Positions 34,635-44,325 of a stretch of 62,826 nucleotides of DNA are shown here, piece by piece. The stretch lies in NCBI GenBank assembly GCA_021851715.1, contig JAJZCR010000014.1, positions 1 through 62,826 of the forward strand. The letters run 5' to 3'. Position numbers and translations under genes: made by a program. Positions within the stretch are counted from its first letter, which is position 1; each line of letters opens with the position of its first letter. The stretch comes from Planctomycetota bacterium (GTDB lineage: Bacteria > Planctomycetota > Phycisphaerae > WQYP01). The notes beneath the pieces were generated by a model. The model had not been told where the DNA came from and ran no database searches. It saw only the letters and a list, made by a program, of their open reading frames with translations.

Positions 34635-34880
34635 GTATCACCTCATTGTCGATTCAATCCGAAAAACCAAACCATTGATTATACGCCAAAAAAGTGTACT
34701 ACGCCAACGTGCGTGCGGCGCGGTGTGTTGTGTTGTTGTCCAGCAATAGAAATGTCGCCCGGGCATTAATCCCCCATGCGGCGCGGCAATGCGGCTGCGG
34801 CCTAGCGACCATTGCATCCCGAGTATGCATGGCCTTATAGTACTGTTGGCGACCTTGAAGTCGCTCAGGAGTTGTCCCTC

Positions 34881-35813
34881 ATGGAATATAGACCGCTTGG
34901 AAAGACCGGCCTCCAGGTTTCCGCGCTTAGCTTCGGGGCCTCATCCCTGGGCGGCGTGTTTCATCCGGTGGCCCGCGAAGATTGCATCAAAACCGTACAC
35001 ACTGCCCTGGATCTGGGCGTAAATTTTATCGACGTTTCCCCCTATTACGGCCTGACCAAAGCTGAAACCATGCTCGGCCACGCCCTGGCCGGCATTCCAC
35101 GCGACCGCTACATTCTGGCTACCAAGGTCGGCCGATATGACCATGGCGAATTTGATTTTTCCGCCCCCCGGGTGATCGCCAGTGTCGATGAAAGTCTCGC
35201 TCGGCTGGGCTGTGGCCATATTGATCTTATTCAGTGCCATGATATTGAATTTGTCCGCCTGGACCAGATCATCCATGAGACTCTTCCCGCCCTGGACAAG
35301 CTGCGTCAAAGCGGCAAAGTACGGTTTGTAGGTATCACCGGTCTGCCGCTGAAGATTTTCACGCAGGTTTTAAAATCCGCTTCCATCGATACCATTCTTT
35401 CTTACTGCCGATACACCCTTTTTGATACCTCGTTGCTCCATATTGTTCCGGAGCTGGAAAAAAAAGACGTGGGCATTATGAGCGCCGCCCCCATTTCCAT
35501 GGGGTTGCTGAGCCATCGTCCAGCACCGGCTTGGCACCCGGCACCGCCTGCGATCCGTGAAGCCTGCACCCAAGCGGCGGCATTTTGCCATAGCCGGGGC
35601 GTAGACATTGCCAAACTGGCCATTCAGTTTGCCGTGGCGGAAAAACGTATCGCCACCACCATTGTGGGCACAGCCAATCCAGAGAACTTCCGCAACAACG
35701 TCCGGTGGGTGGCTGAACCGCTGGACCAATCCCTTTTAGCCCAGGTACAGGATCTGTTAAAACCCATCCATAACCACACGTGGCTGTCCGGCCTGCCGGA
35801 GAATAATGACTGA
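34881..35813 (+). CDS. aldo/keto reductase
   Basis: A 310-residue NAD(P)-dependent oxidoreductase with a TIM-barrel fold. The start MEYRPLGKTGLQVSALSFGA is typical; the catalytic tetrad is visible as Asp and Tyr in FIDVSPYYG, Lys in LATKVGRY and His in IQCHDIEF. It resembles the L-galactose/L-fucose dehydrogenase-like AKRs found in sugar-catabolism clusters. ATG at 34881 has AGGAG at 9 bases. It opens a six-gene plus-strand cluster and overlaps the next gene by 8 bases, so a carbohydrate substrate such as an aldose or uronate is likely. Confidence 0.88.
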   Translation: MEYRPLGKTGLQVSALSFGASSLGGVFHPVAREDCIKTVHTALDLGVNFIDVSPYYGLTKAETMLGHALAGIPRDRYILATKVGRYDHGEFDFSAPRVIASVDESLARLGCGHIDLIQCHDIEFVRLDQIIHETLPALDKLRQSGKVRFVGITGLPLKIFTQVLKSASIDTILSYCRYTLFDTSLLHIVPELEKKDVGIMSAAPISMGLLSHRPAPAWHPAPPAIREACTQAAAFCHSRGVDIAKLAIQFAVAEKRIATTIVGTANPENFRNNVRWVAEPLDQSLLAQVQDLLKPIHNHTWLSGLPENND

Positions 35814-36837
35814 TTTGATGAAGACCATAATCCTCAACAAGCCCGGCGAATTCGCCATGATCAACCGTCCCCAGCCGACCGCTCCCGGCCCCGGCGAAGT
35901 GTTGGTGCGCATAGCCCGCATAGGCGTGTGCGGCACTGATATTCATGCCTACTGCGGCAACCAGCCTTTTTTCAGTTACCCTCGCGTGCTTGGCCATGAA
36001 TTAGGCGTGGAGGTGGTTGCCGTGGGGGCCGGTGTAACCCACGTGCGCGTGGGCGATCGCTGTGCGGTGGAACCCTATTTAAGTTGCGGAACCTGCGTAG
36101 CCTGCCGCCGCGGTAAAACCAATTGCTGCGTGCGGCTGCAGGTACTGGGGGTACATTGTGATGGCGGATTTTGCCAGTTTCTACTGCTGCCGCAAAATAA
36201 ACTTCACCCCTCACGGCAACTCACGCTGGAACAACTGGCCCTGGTGGAAACACTGGGCATCGGAGCCCATGCCGTCGACCGTGCCGCACTGGTGAACAAC
36301 GAATGGGCTTTGGTCATCGGACTGGGACCGATCGGGTTGGCCACGTTGCAATTTGTCATTGCCGCCGGAGCGCGGCCCATTGTGATGGAGCCCAACCCCC
36401 GCCGGGTGGAGTTTTGCCAGAAGCAACTCGGCATACAATCTGTTGTGAATCCCGCGCAGGCTCCGCTGGAGCAACTTGCCTCCATCACCCAGGGCGAGTT
36501 GCCCACCGCAGTGTTTGACGCCACCGGCAATGCCAAGTCGATGATGTCCGCGTTCCAATACGTAGCCAGCGGCGGTAAACTGGTACTGGTCGGGCTTTTT
36601 CAGGGCGACGTTACATTCCACGATCCGGAATTTCATCGCCGGGAAATGACCTTGCTCTCCAGCCGCAATAGCCGGGGCCAGGATTTTCAGCGCATCATCG
36701 CCCTGGTGGAAAGCGGGCAGGTGGATACCCGCCCGTGGATTACCCATCGCGGCGCGCTGTCGGATGTACCTGATCTTTTTCCGACATGGGTGAAACCGGA
36801 AACTGGAGTCCTTAAGGCCATGATTGAAATTGAATGA
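35806..36837 (+). CDS. zinc-dependent medium-chain alcohol dehydrogenase
   Basis: 343 residues. Catalytic zinc ligands are in GVCGTDIHAYCG (Cys) and VLGHELGVEVV (His-Glu); the structural zinc site is CGTCVACRRGKTNCC; the Rossmann motif is GLGPIGLATLQFV. The family converts polyols, threonine or sugar acids; here a galactitol/idonate-type substrate is plausible from the uronate context. ATG at 35806 has GGAG 6 bases upstream; it overlaps the aldo/keto reductase gene, implying coupled translation. Confidence 0.88.
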   Translation: MTDLMKTIILNKPGEFAMINRPQPTAPGPGEVLVRIARIGVCGTDIHAYCGNQPFFSYPRVLGHELGVEVVAVGAGVTHVRVGDRCAVEPYLSCGTCVACRRGKTNCCVRLQVLGVHCDGGFCQFLLLPQNKLHPSRQLTLEQLALVETLGIGAHAVDRAALVNNEWALVIGLGPIGLATLQFVIAAGARPIVMEPNPRRVEFCQKQLGIQSVVNPAQAPLEQLASITQGELPTAVFDATGNAKSMMSAFQYVASGGKLVLVGLFQGDVTFHDPEFHRREMTLLSSRNSRGQDFQRIIALVESGQVDTRPWITHRGALSDVPDLFPTWVKPETGVLKAMIEIE

Positions 36838-36965
36838 AGCTCTCCGTGGAGGCCACGGGGCCGGGAGACACAATACAGTGCGCCGCCTGACCCGAAATTA
36901 CCGGCGGCCGGCGGGCTGTTCTTGATTTCTCGAAGATCACACTTACCGTATAGGATTGCATACAG

Positions 36966-38309
36966 ATGAAACTTGCTAAATATTCCATGGGTATCGGAGA
37001 CCGCTTCGGACATCAGGGCCAGGCTCAATTGGCGGCTTTTGTGCGCGCAGCCAAACAGGGCCTCCATGTGGTTCCGGTCTGGAATAAATCCAACCGTGAA
37101 CATTTGATTGTGCATAGCGAACCCGCCGCGGTCCGCCAAGAAGCCGATGCCGCGGTGCGGGCACTACACTGGTCCGGTGGCTATCATGTGGATGCCGATC
37201 ATATCGGTCTTAAAACAGTGGACCGCTTCCTGGGCGTAAGCGATTTTTTTACCATTGATGTCGCGGACTTTATCGGGCACCCCGCCTCCGCCGGGTCGGT
37301 GGATAAATTGATTTTATCCCTGGTCGCAATCGGTGAAACGCCCGCGATTCCAGGCCTGAGTCAACCGCTGCTGCTTACGCCGCACCGCATCGCCGAAATT
37401 GCGGGCAAATATCTGGTGGCCGTGCAGGAAGCCGGCCGGGTATACCGCCAGATCGAGAAACAGAAAGATCGCGACAACTTTATCATAGAGGTTTCCATGG
37501 ACGAAACCGACCGTTCGCAGACCCCGGTGGATCTGCTGGTTATTCTGGCGGCCCTGGCCCAGGAAGGTATTCCCGTGCAGACCATCGCCCCAAAATTCAC
37601 CGGCCGGTTTAATAAAGGGGTGGATTACCAGGGAGACTTGCGGCAGTTTGAACAGGAATTCAACGATGATCTGGCGGTGGTGTCGTTTGCCGTGCAAAAC
37701 TTTGCTCTGCCTGCGAATTTAAAGCTCAGCGTCCATTCCGGCAGCGATAAATTTTCCATCTATGAACCGATTCGCAAGGCGCTGGTCCGATGGAACGCGG
37801 GCCTGCATCTCAAAACCGCCGGCACCACGTGGTTGGAGGAAATCGCCGCTCTGGCCGCTGCGGGCGAAGACGGTCTTAGCCTGGCACGGGACATCTATGC
37901 CGGAGCACTGGCTCGGTTTGACGAACTCTGCGGGCCCTATGCCAGCGTAATTGATATTGACCGCGCTGCCCTGCCCTCCGTGCAACAGGTGCAGACCTGG
38001 ACCGGCGCACACTTCGCCGCCGCCATCCGCCATGATCCCGCGGATTCCCGGTACAATCCGTCCCTCCGGCAGCTTTTGCATGTGGGCTACAAACTGGCCG
38101 CGGAAGCCGGGGATCGCTACACCCGTCTGCTGGACAAGTACTCTCAGGACGTCGGAGCGGAAGTAACCGACAATTTGTTTACCCGGCATTTATGCCAGAT
38201 ATATCCCGGTGCGGCTGCGGCCGGGCCACGGGAGGCAGAATTACGTGCCGGGACTTCTGATGCTGCCGATGCCGGCGCTGGTCGCTGGCGGCATCCCGGA
38301 ACACGATGA
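36966..38309 (+). CDS. uxaE: tagaturonate epimerase UxaE family
   Basis: 447 residues. UxaE-type enzymes interconvert D-tagaturonate and D-fructuronate in galacturonate catabolism. The sequence shows the family's features: ALHWSGGYHVDADHIGLKTV near residue 65, EVSMDETDRSQTPVDLLVIL, QTIAPKFTGRFNKGVDYQGD, LKLSVHSGSDKFSIY and HLKTAGTTWLEEIAAL. His and Asp residues of these blocks likely bind the metal. The last ~30 residues are Ala/Gly-rich and not conserved. ATG at 36966 with AGGAT 9 bases upstream. It sits between a dehydrogenase and a sugar kinase gene, which supports a uronate role. Confidence 0.85.
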   Translation: MKLAKYSMGIGDRFGHQGQAQLAAFVRAAKQGLHVVPVWNKSNREHLIVHSEPAAVRQEADAAVRALHWSGGYHVDADHIGLKTVDRFLGVSDFFTIDVADFIGHPASAGSVDKLILSLVAIGETPAIPGLSQPLLLTPHRIAEIAGKYLVAVQEAGRVYRQIEKQKDRDNFIIEVSMDETDRSQTPVDLLVILAALAQEGIPVQTIAPKFTGRFNKGVDYQGDLRQFEQEFNDDLAVVSFAVQNFALPANLKLSVHSGSDKFSIYEPIRKALVRWNAGLHLKTAGTTWLEEIAALAAAGEDGLSLARDIYAGALARFDELCGPYASVIDIDRAALPSVQQVQTWTGAHFAAAIRHDPADSRYNPSLRQLLHVGYKLAAEAGDRYTRLLDKYSQDVGAEVTDNLFTRHLCQIYPGAAAAGPREAELRAGTSDAADAGAGRWRHPGTR

Positions 38310-38378
38310 TCGCTTATGGCTCTGGCCGTAGCCGCCCAGGGCGCTGTGTTTTCTGTATCGTAAAAAGGGGCTTCCTTT

Positions 38379-39458
38379 ATGAAAATTCGTTCAACTCAAG
38401 AAACCGCGTTTGACCTGATAAGTCTTGGAGAATGCATGGTGCGGCTTTCTCCGCCGGGCCATGGCCGTATTGAATTCGCCACCTCCCTGGAAGTATGGGT
38501 GGGCGGCGGTGAATACAATGTTGGGTATGCTTTGGCACGGCTGGGAATGAGAACCGGCTTTGCCAGTCGCCTGGTGGATAATCCGGTAGGCCGGCTTATT
38601 CTCAATCATGGCCGGGCCGTCGGCATGACTATGAGCCATACACTGATGACCAAGTATGATGGTGTAGGCAAGGCCGATCGCATAGGTCTGAATTTTACCG
38701 AAGTGGGTACCGGCGTGCGGGCCAGTGTCACCATGTATGATCGCGGCCATTCCGCGGCCATGAATCTCAAGCCCGGCATGATCGACTTTAACCGCATCTT
38801 CGCCCAGGAAGGTGCCCGCTGGCTGCACACGGGCGGCGTCTTTACGGCTTTGTCCGAAGGCACCGCGGGGGTTGTCCATGAAGCTCTGACCGCCGCCCGA
38901 CGGGCCGGCACCATTGTGTCCTACGATCTGAACTTCCGCTCAAAATTGTGGAAAGCCGAGCAAGCCCAAAAAGTCACCAAAACCCTGCTGCCGCTGGTAG
39001 ACTGCCTGATCGGCAATGAAGAGGATTTTCAAAAAGTTCTCGGCGTACAGGTGCATGGTGCGGATGAAAATTTATCCTCTCTGGATACCAAGGCGTACAA
39101 ACAGATGGTCGAAACGGTGGTAAAAATGTATCCGAACCTGCAGGTGGTCGGCACCACGCTGCGCGAAGTGAAAAGCGGCCTGGTGAACAACTGGTCGGCC
39201 ATTCTCTGGTGCGATGGCAAGTTTTATGAATCGCGCCGCTACGACCATCTGGAAATTGAAGATCGCGTCGGCGGCGGGGACGGGTTTTCCAGCGGCTTTG
39301 TCTATGGCTTTCTGAATGGCAAATCACCCCAGGACTGTGTAGACCTCGGAGCCGCTCACGGAGCGCTGCTGCAAACCACCCGCGGTGATACCAGCCAGAT
39401 TGATCTGGAAGAACTCATGCACGTGTTTCACGGCGGCAGTGCCAGGATCAAACGCTGA
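38379..39458 (+). CDS. PfkB-family sugar kinase, likely 2-keto-3-deoxygluconate kinase
   Basis: 359 residues. N-terminal LISLGECMVRLSPPGHGRIE and VWVGGGEYNVGYALARLGMR, MYDRGHSAAMNLKPGMIDFN, and the ATP/anion-hole motif RVGGGDGFSSGFVYGFL with the catalytic Asp. The doubled Gly-Gly-Gly-Asp form and context match bacterial KDG kinases. It would phosphorylate the common uronate product KDG to KDPG. Strong AAGGGG ribosome site before the ATG at 38379. The KDPG aldolase is not in the window. Confidence 0.85.
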   Translation: MKIRSTQETAFDLISLGECMVRLSPPGHGRIEFATSLEVWVGGGEYNVGYALARLGMRTGFASRLVDNPVGRLILNHGRAVGMTMSHTLMTKYDGVGKADRIGLNFTEVGTGVRASVTMYDRGHSAAMNLKPGMIDFNRIFAQEGARWLHTGGVFTALSEGTAGVVHEALTAARRAGTIVSYDLNFRSKLWKAEQAQKVTKTLLPLVDCLIGNEEDFQKVLGVQVHGADENLSSLDTKAYKQMVETVVKMYPNLQVVGTTLREVKSGLVNNWSAILWCDGKFYESRRYDHLEIEDRVGGGDGFSSGFVYGFLNGKSPQDCVDLGAAHGALLQTTRGDTSQIDLEELMHVFHGGSARIKR

Positions 39459-39509
39459 TACGGTGGATGACCACCGCCTTCCTGCTGCCATTATTTTGGA
39501 AATGCAATC

Positions 39510-40607
39510 ATGACTTCTGCCAACTATCTCATGCCTGTGGATATGCACAATACCCTGGTCGCTGCGGCCTACCGGCAGCGCGGCTACACCGCCGCCGAAG
39601 CACAAGCCGCGGCGGTCGTGGGTGAATCCGCGGCCCGCCACGGCATCAAAACCCACAATGCCATCAAGGCTCTCCACCTGGACGACCATTTCGGTTCCGG
39701 CGCGGGTGGATGCGTGCCCGGTGCGGAAATTGAAGCACTGCCCAGCCCATTCAAAGCGGTCGCACGCTGGAACGCGCACCGCAAGCTCGGGCAGGCGGTC
39801 GCCCTGGACGCCATGCGGCATTGTATGAAACTTGCCGATGAATTCGGGATCGGTGCCGTCGCCGTGGACAATGCCTTTCATTATCTCTGGGGCGGCGGTT
39901 ACGTGATTGACGCCGCAAAAAAAGGGTACCTTGCCTACACCTGCTGCACTGCGGCCCTGGCGGAAGTAGTTCCATTCGGGGGCAAATTTCCCACGCTGGG
40001 GACCAATCCTCATTCCTGGGCGTTTCCCACTGTCGAAGCCGTCGGCTTTCCCGTATGCATCGACTGGGCCACCAGCGTGGTGGCCATGGGGCGGGTGCAG
40101 CAACTATCCAGAGAAGGGAAAATGTTACCCCCCGGCTGTGCGGTGGACAGCCAGGGCCACGAAACCACGGACCCAAAAGCAGTTACCGCTTTGCTGCCTT
40201 TCGGCGGGCACAAAGGCTATGGTTTATCGCTGATAGATGAAATCATAGCCGCCTTGACTGGGGGATCATTGCCTACTCTGCGCAGCCGGTGGAATACCGG
40301 CCCTGCCGACGAAAAACGCACGCCGGCCTTTTTCTTCCAGTGCATTCATCCCGATGCCCTCAACTGCGGTGCCTTTGTGCAAAATCGCAGTCAGAGCCAG
40401 AACGTGGCCACCGTCTTGCGTGACATCCTTGGCCACGGCAATGAACAATGCCTGCTGCCGGGCCAGCCGGAAGCCCGGGCAGCCGAAAAATCGAATCGTC
40501 TGGGCGGACTTTTGTTTACCTCCGCCGAGATCGAGGCTTTTGCTGAAATGGCCACAACCGCGGGCGTACCTTTTGATCGCACCCGCATAACTCCCTTGGA
40601 GGATTAA
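39510..40607 (+). CDS. Ldh2/YiaK-family NAD(P)-dependent dehydrogenase
   Basis: A 365-residue member of the malate/L-lactate/ureidoglycolate dehydrogenase family that does not use a Rossmann fold. ESAARHGIKTHNA, the DNAFHYLWGGGYVIDAA region, GGKFPTLGTNPHSWAFPT and LLPFGGHKGYGLSLIDEIIA are characteristic; the conserved His and Asp residues needed for hydride transfer appear to be present. In uronate clusters such enzymes act as keto-gulonate or related reductases. The start at 39510 follows GGAAATG; it is 51 bases after the kinase gene. Confidence 0.85.
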   Translation: MTSANYLMPVDMHNTLVAAAYRQRGYTAAEAQAAAVVGESAARHGIKTHNAIKALHLDDHFGSGAGGCVPGAEIEALPSPFKAVARWNAHRKLGQAVALDAMRHCMKLADEFGIGAVAVDNAFHYLWGGGYVIDAAKKGYLAYTCCTAALAEVVPFGGKFPTLGTNPHSWAFPTVEAVGFPVCIDWATSVVAMGRVQQLSREGKMLPPGCAVDSQGHETTDPKAVTALLPFGGHKGYGLSLIDEIIAALTGGSLPTLRSRWNTGPADEKRTPAFFFQCIHPDALNCGAFVQNRSQSQNVATVLRDILGHGNEQCLLPGQPEARAAEKSNRLGGLLFTSAEIEAFAEMATTAGVPFDRTRITPLED

Positions 40608-40610
40608 CCC

Positions 40611-41390
40611 ATGACGCTTTCCACTTTCGATATTTCTGGAAAAACGTGCCTGGTGGTTGGCGGTACCAGCGGCTTGGGACAGGCTGTTACCCTGGGGCTG
40701 GTCCAGGCCGGGGCACGGGTGGTGGCCGGTTCTTCCAACCCTGCCAAGGTAGCCGCCATGAAAACCCTCCTTGGCCCCGGGCATGATGCGATTAGCGTAG
40801 ACGTCAGCAACCCCGACAGCGCCGCCGCAGCCGTCGCCCACACGGTAAAAACCCTGGGGCGCATTGATGCGCTGATCAACGCAGCCGGCGTCATCAAAAA
40901 GCAGCCGTCACTGGATCTCTCGCCGGCGGATTTTGAGGCCAGCGTCCGTGTGAACCTGGTGGGAGCGTTTATCGTGGCCCAGGCCGCCGGCCGGGTGATG
41001 AAGGACCAGTCTCCGGATGCCAGGGGCCAGCGCGGCGGCATTATCACCTTCGCCTCGCTGAATTCCTACGTATCATTTTCCGAAGTGCTGGCCTACGCCT
41101 GCGGCAAGGCCGGGGTGATGGCTCTTACCCGTGGCCTGGCCAACGAATGGGCCCAATACGGCATCCGTGTCAACGGTATTGCCCCCGGCGTTTTTCCCAC
41201 GGATTTGAACCGCCCGCTGATTGCCGGCACGCCGCGTGGCCGATGGCTCATGGACCATACTCCCATGGGCCGCTTCGGCCAGGCCGAAGAAATTGTCGGG
41301 GCTGCCGTTTACCTGCTCAGCGATGCCGCCAGCTTTGTCACGGGCGAAACGTTGGTCGTGGACGGCGGCTTTCTGGCCAGGGCGGTATAA
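40611..41390 (+). CDS. short-chain dehydrogenase/reductase, KduD/fructuronate-reductase-like
   Basis: 259 residues. Nucleotide-binding GGTSGLGQAVTLGLV, NAAGV, the catalytic Ser in FASLNSYV and YACGK (Tyr-x3-Lys) are all present, as is the C-terminal VTGETLVVDGG. The gene starts 3 bases after the previous stop with GGAGGATT ahead. With UxaE and a KDG-type kinase, likely reactions are reduction of fructuronate or of a keto-deoxy sugar (KduD type). Last gene of the cluster; convergent with rfbB. Confidence 0.87.
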   Translation: MTLSTFDISGKTCLVVGGTSGLGQAVTLGLVQAGARVVAGSSNPAKVAAMKTLLGPGHDAISVDVSNPDSAAAAVAHTVKTLGRIDALINAAGVIKKQPSLDLSPADFEASVRVNLVGAFIVAQAAGRVMKDQSPDARGQRGGIITFASLNSYVSFSEVLAYACGKAGVMALTRGLANEWAQYGIRVNGIAPGVFPTDLNRPLIAGTPRGRWLMDHTPMGRFGQAEEIVGAAVYLLSDAASFVTGETLVVDGGFLARAV

Positions 41391-41433
41391 ACTGCCGCCA
41401 TGAGGCTTGTTTCCCTCAAGTGCCCGATTGTAT

Positions 41434-42504
41434 CTACACCAGGCCCAGCCGCTGCCCCTGGTAACGCTCGCTGTGAATCGCCTGGACCCATGCGCTGTTG
41501 GCCAGATACCAGCGAATGGTTTTCGCCAGCCCCGTCTGAAACGTGTGCTCCGGCTTCCATCCCAATTCCGCGGCAATTCTGCCCGCGTCGATGGCGTAAC
41601 GGCGATCGTGGCCGGGACGATCTTTAACAAAGGTGATTAAATCACGATAGTGGCCGGAGGTCCGCGGCCGCATGTCCTGAAGCGTATCGCACAAAAGATG
41701 GACGATACTGAGATTCGTCCATTCATTATGGCCGCCGACATTATACGTGCGACCGGAAACACCCCGGCGCACAATGGTGTCAATGGCCGCACAATGATCC
41801 TGCACAAAAAGCCAGTCGCGGACATTTTTGCCATCGCCATACACCGGCAGAGGCTTGCCTTCCAGGGCATTGGTGATCATCAGGGGCAGCAGCTTTTCAG
41901 GAAATTGAAATGGCCCGTAATTGTTGGAGCAGTTGGAAATGGTAATATTCAGGCCGTAGGTGCGGTGCCACGCCCGCACCAGATGATCCGACGCCGCCTT
42001 GGACGCGCTGTACGGGCTGCTGGGGTCGTAGGGGGTGGTTTCCGTAAACACGCCCACCGTGCCCAGGGAGCCATACACCTCATCCGTGCTCACATGATGA
42101 AAACGCGTATTGGCCCGGTCCTTCCAGGCGGTGCGCGCCGCTTGCAGCAACACGTAGGTCCCCATGACATTGGTCCGCAAAAACGCTTCCGGTCCGGATA
42201 TGGACCGGTCCACATGGCTCTCGGCGGCCAGGTGAATAACCGTATCAATGGGTGCGCGGACGAAAAGATCACTCATCGCGGCAACATCGCAGATATCAGC
42301 GTGGACGAAGCGGTGGCGACCGGCATACTGGGCTTCAATATCCCGCAGATTTTCCCTGGAACCGGCGTAGGTAAGGGCATCCACGTTGATGATTTCAATA
42401 TGTGGATCATACGCCAGCAGATGCCGGACCAGATTGCAGCCAATGAACCCCGCCCCACCGGTAACCATCACAATTGTCGGGGTGTGCAATCCAGTTATGA
42501 CCAT
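41434..42504 (-). CDS. rfbB: dTDP-glucose 4,6-dehydratase
   Basis: A 356-residue extended SDR enzyme making dTDP-4-keto-6-deoxyglucose. MVTGGAGFIGCNLVRHLLAY, HLAAESHVDRSISGPEAF, the catalytic YSASKAASDHLVRAW and NCSNNYGPFQFPEKLLPLMI, RDWLFVQDHC are all typical of RmlB/RfbB. I start at the ATG 42504 (CGGAG 8 bases upstream); a TTG at 42534 would add ten residues. Third gene of an A-C-B cluster on the minus strand. Confidence 0.95.
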   Translation of the reverse strand: MVITGLHTPTIVMVTGGAGFIGCNLVRHLLAYDPHIEIINVDALTYAGSRENLRDIEAQYAGRHRFVHADICDVAAMSDLFVRAPIDTVIHLAAESHVDRSISGPEAFLRTNVMGTYVLLQAARTAWKDRANTRFHHVSTDEVYGSLGTVGVFTETTPYDPSSPYSASKAASDHLVRAWHRTYGLNITISNCSNNYGPFQFPEKLLPLMITNALEGKPLPVYGDGKNVRDWLFVQDHCAAIDTIVRRGVSGRTYNVGGHNEWTNLSIVHLLCDTLQDMRPRTSGHYRDLITFVKDRPGHDRRYAIDAGRIAAELGWKPEHTFQTGLAKTIRWYLANSAWVQAIHSERYQGQRLGLV

Positions 42505-42554
42505 GTGGAAACTCCGGTAAAAAGGAGGTTGCAATCAATGCAACCCCGGTTGGA

Positions 42555-43127
42555 TCATGGATGAGCAGTTGAAAAGAAAAATAAATCTTCCGGCTTGGCC
42601 GCGGCCAGTGTGCCAAATCGGGCATCGCGGGCGGAAAGCAGCGGATCGGTCACCTGGCCTGGCCAGCAAATGGCCACATCGGGATCGTTCCATATAATGC
42701 CGCGCTCATCCGCCGGTGAATAGTAATCGGAGCACTTATAGGCGAACTCCGCAATGTCAGAAAGCACATAAAATCCGTGCGCAAAACCCGCGGGAATAAA
42801 AAACATCCGGCGATTCTCGGCACTCAGGGTTTCGCCGACCCAGCGGCCAAAAGTCGGACTGCCCCGGCGCACATCCACAGCCACGTCAAAAACCTCGCCG
42901 GCGGTAACGCGTACCAGTTTGGCCTGCGTATGGTGAATCTGGTAATGCAACCCGCGCAACACGCCTCGACCGGAGCGGGAAAAATTATCCTGCACAAAAT
43001 CACAGGTAATGCCCAAGTCCTTGAACACCAGGCGATTGTACGTTTCCATAAAAAATCCACGTGCATCGCCATGAACGATGGGCTCAAGCACACAAACGCC
43101 GGAAAGAATGGTATCGATTCTTCGCAT
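42555..43127 (-). CDS. rfbC: dTDP-4-dehydrorhamnose 3,5-epimerase
   Basis: A 190-residue cupin-fold epimerase. HGDARGFFMETYNRLVFKDL, FVQDNFSRSGRGVLRGLHYQ (with the catalytic His-Tyr neighbourhood), FIPAGFAHGFYVLSD and AEFAYKCSDYYSPADERGI match RmlC. Start at the ATG 43127; in-frame upstream sequence lies inside rfbA. 13 bases separate it from rfbA, so both are co-transcribed. The length is usual for the family. Confidence 0.95.
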   Translation of the reverse strand: MRRIDTILSGVCVLEPIVHGDARGFFMETYNRLVFKDLGITCDFVQDNFSRSGRGVLRGLHYQIHHTQAKLVRVTAGEVFDVAVDVRRGSPTFGRWVGETLSAENRRMFFIPAGFAHGFYVLSDIAEFAYKCSDYYSPADERGIIWNDPDVAICWPGQVTDPLLSARDARFGTLAAAKPEDLFFFSTAHP

Positions 43128-43140
43128 GGGGATATCCGTA

Positions 43141-44013
43141 TTACATTTTTTCCGCCAAGGCGCGTAAATAATTGCCGTAGGAACTTTTTCCCATCTGGCG
43201 GGCATCATCCAGCAGTTTTTCGCGGCTGATCCAACCATGGTGAAAGGCTATTTCCTCCAGACATCCTATCTTAAGTCCTTGGCGCTCTTCAATGGCTTCA
43301 ATGAAGGCCCCGGCTTCAAGGAGCGTGCGGTTGGTGCCGGTGTCAAGCCACGCCAGTCCGCGACCCAGAATCTGCACCTGCAATTGGCCGGATTCCAGAT
43401 ACGTGCGGTTAAGATCGGTGATTTCCAGTTCGTTACGCACGCTGGGCTGAAGCTGCCACGCCCGTTGCACCACTTCCGGGCCGTAAAAATAAAGCCCGGG
43501 CACGGCCAGATTGCTTTTCGGATGGGCCGGCTTTTCCACCAGAGCCATGGGCGAGCCGCGGGAATCTAATTCGATCACGCCGTAACGCGCCGGATCAGAC
43601 ACGCGATAGCCGAAAATTTTAGCCCCGGTCGTAAGGCGGACGGAGGTTTGTAAAGTTTCTGAAAAGCCATGGCCATAAAAGATATTGTCTCCCAAAATCA
43701 GGCACACGGGGCTGGTACCGATAAAGTCTTCCCCAATCCGGAACGCTTGCGCCAAGCCTTCGGGTTTGGGTTGTGGGGCATAATGCAACTGTATTCCAAA
43801 CTGACTGCCATCGCCGAGAAGCCTTTCGAAGGCAGGCAAATCGACCGGGGTGGAAATCAGCAGAATATCCCGAATACCGGCCAGCATCAGCACGCTCAGG
43901 GGATAATAAATCATGGGTTTATCGTAGATGGGCAAAAGCTGCTTGCTGACAGCCAGCGTAATCGGGTGAAGTCGGGTACCCGCACCACCGGCAAGAACGA
44001 TCCCCTTCATCAT
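43141..44013 (-). CDS. rfbA: glucose-1-phosphate thymidylyltransferase
   Basis: A 290-residue nucleotidyltransferase that activates glucose 1-phosphate with d[69 protein letters not shown] and [18 protein letters not shown] are diagnostic for RmlA. Start taken at the ATG 44013 (GAGGA 6 bases upstream); earlier ATGs at 44025 and 44019 are in frame. First gene of rfbACB. The fourth enzyme of dTDP-rhamnose synthesis, rfbD, is absent from this locus. In 44014-44325 I see no gene. Confidence 0.95.
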   Translation of the reverse strand: MMKGIVLAGGAGTRLHPITLAVSKQLLPIYDKPMIYYPLSVLMLAGIRDILLISTPVDLPAFERLLGDGSQFGIQLHYAPQPKPEGLAQAFRIGEDFIGTSPVCLILGDNIFYGHGFSETLQTSVRLTTGAKIFGYRVSDPARYGVIELDSRGSPMALVEKPAHPKSNLAVPGLYFYGPEVVQRAWQLQPSVRNELEITDLNRTYLESGQLQVQILGRGLAWLDTGTNRTLLEAGAFIEAIEERQGLKIGCLEEIAFHHGWISREKLLDDARQMGKSSYGNYLRALAEKM

Positions 44014-44325
44014 GTTCATCCTCATTTAGCCAATGTGTCTGCAGTCCACAATCTTTATGTAAACGAAGAATGGAGTGAAGTCAATAACGATTATCTTACG
44101 CAACCCGAACAACAGGGGTAATTTTTATGTTGACGCATCCATCCCGCGCTGGTAAATAAAGCATAGGAACGGCTGGGTGACCACGACGGATGGTTGACCG
44201 GAGTCTGAAAATCGCGTTGTTATGCTGCGGTTGGGGTTTCCGGGACTACCAATTACGCCCAATTTTCCTGATCGGAACAGTGGGTTGCCGATTGTTTCGG
44301 TGTAACTTCAAGGAGCGAAAACGTG

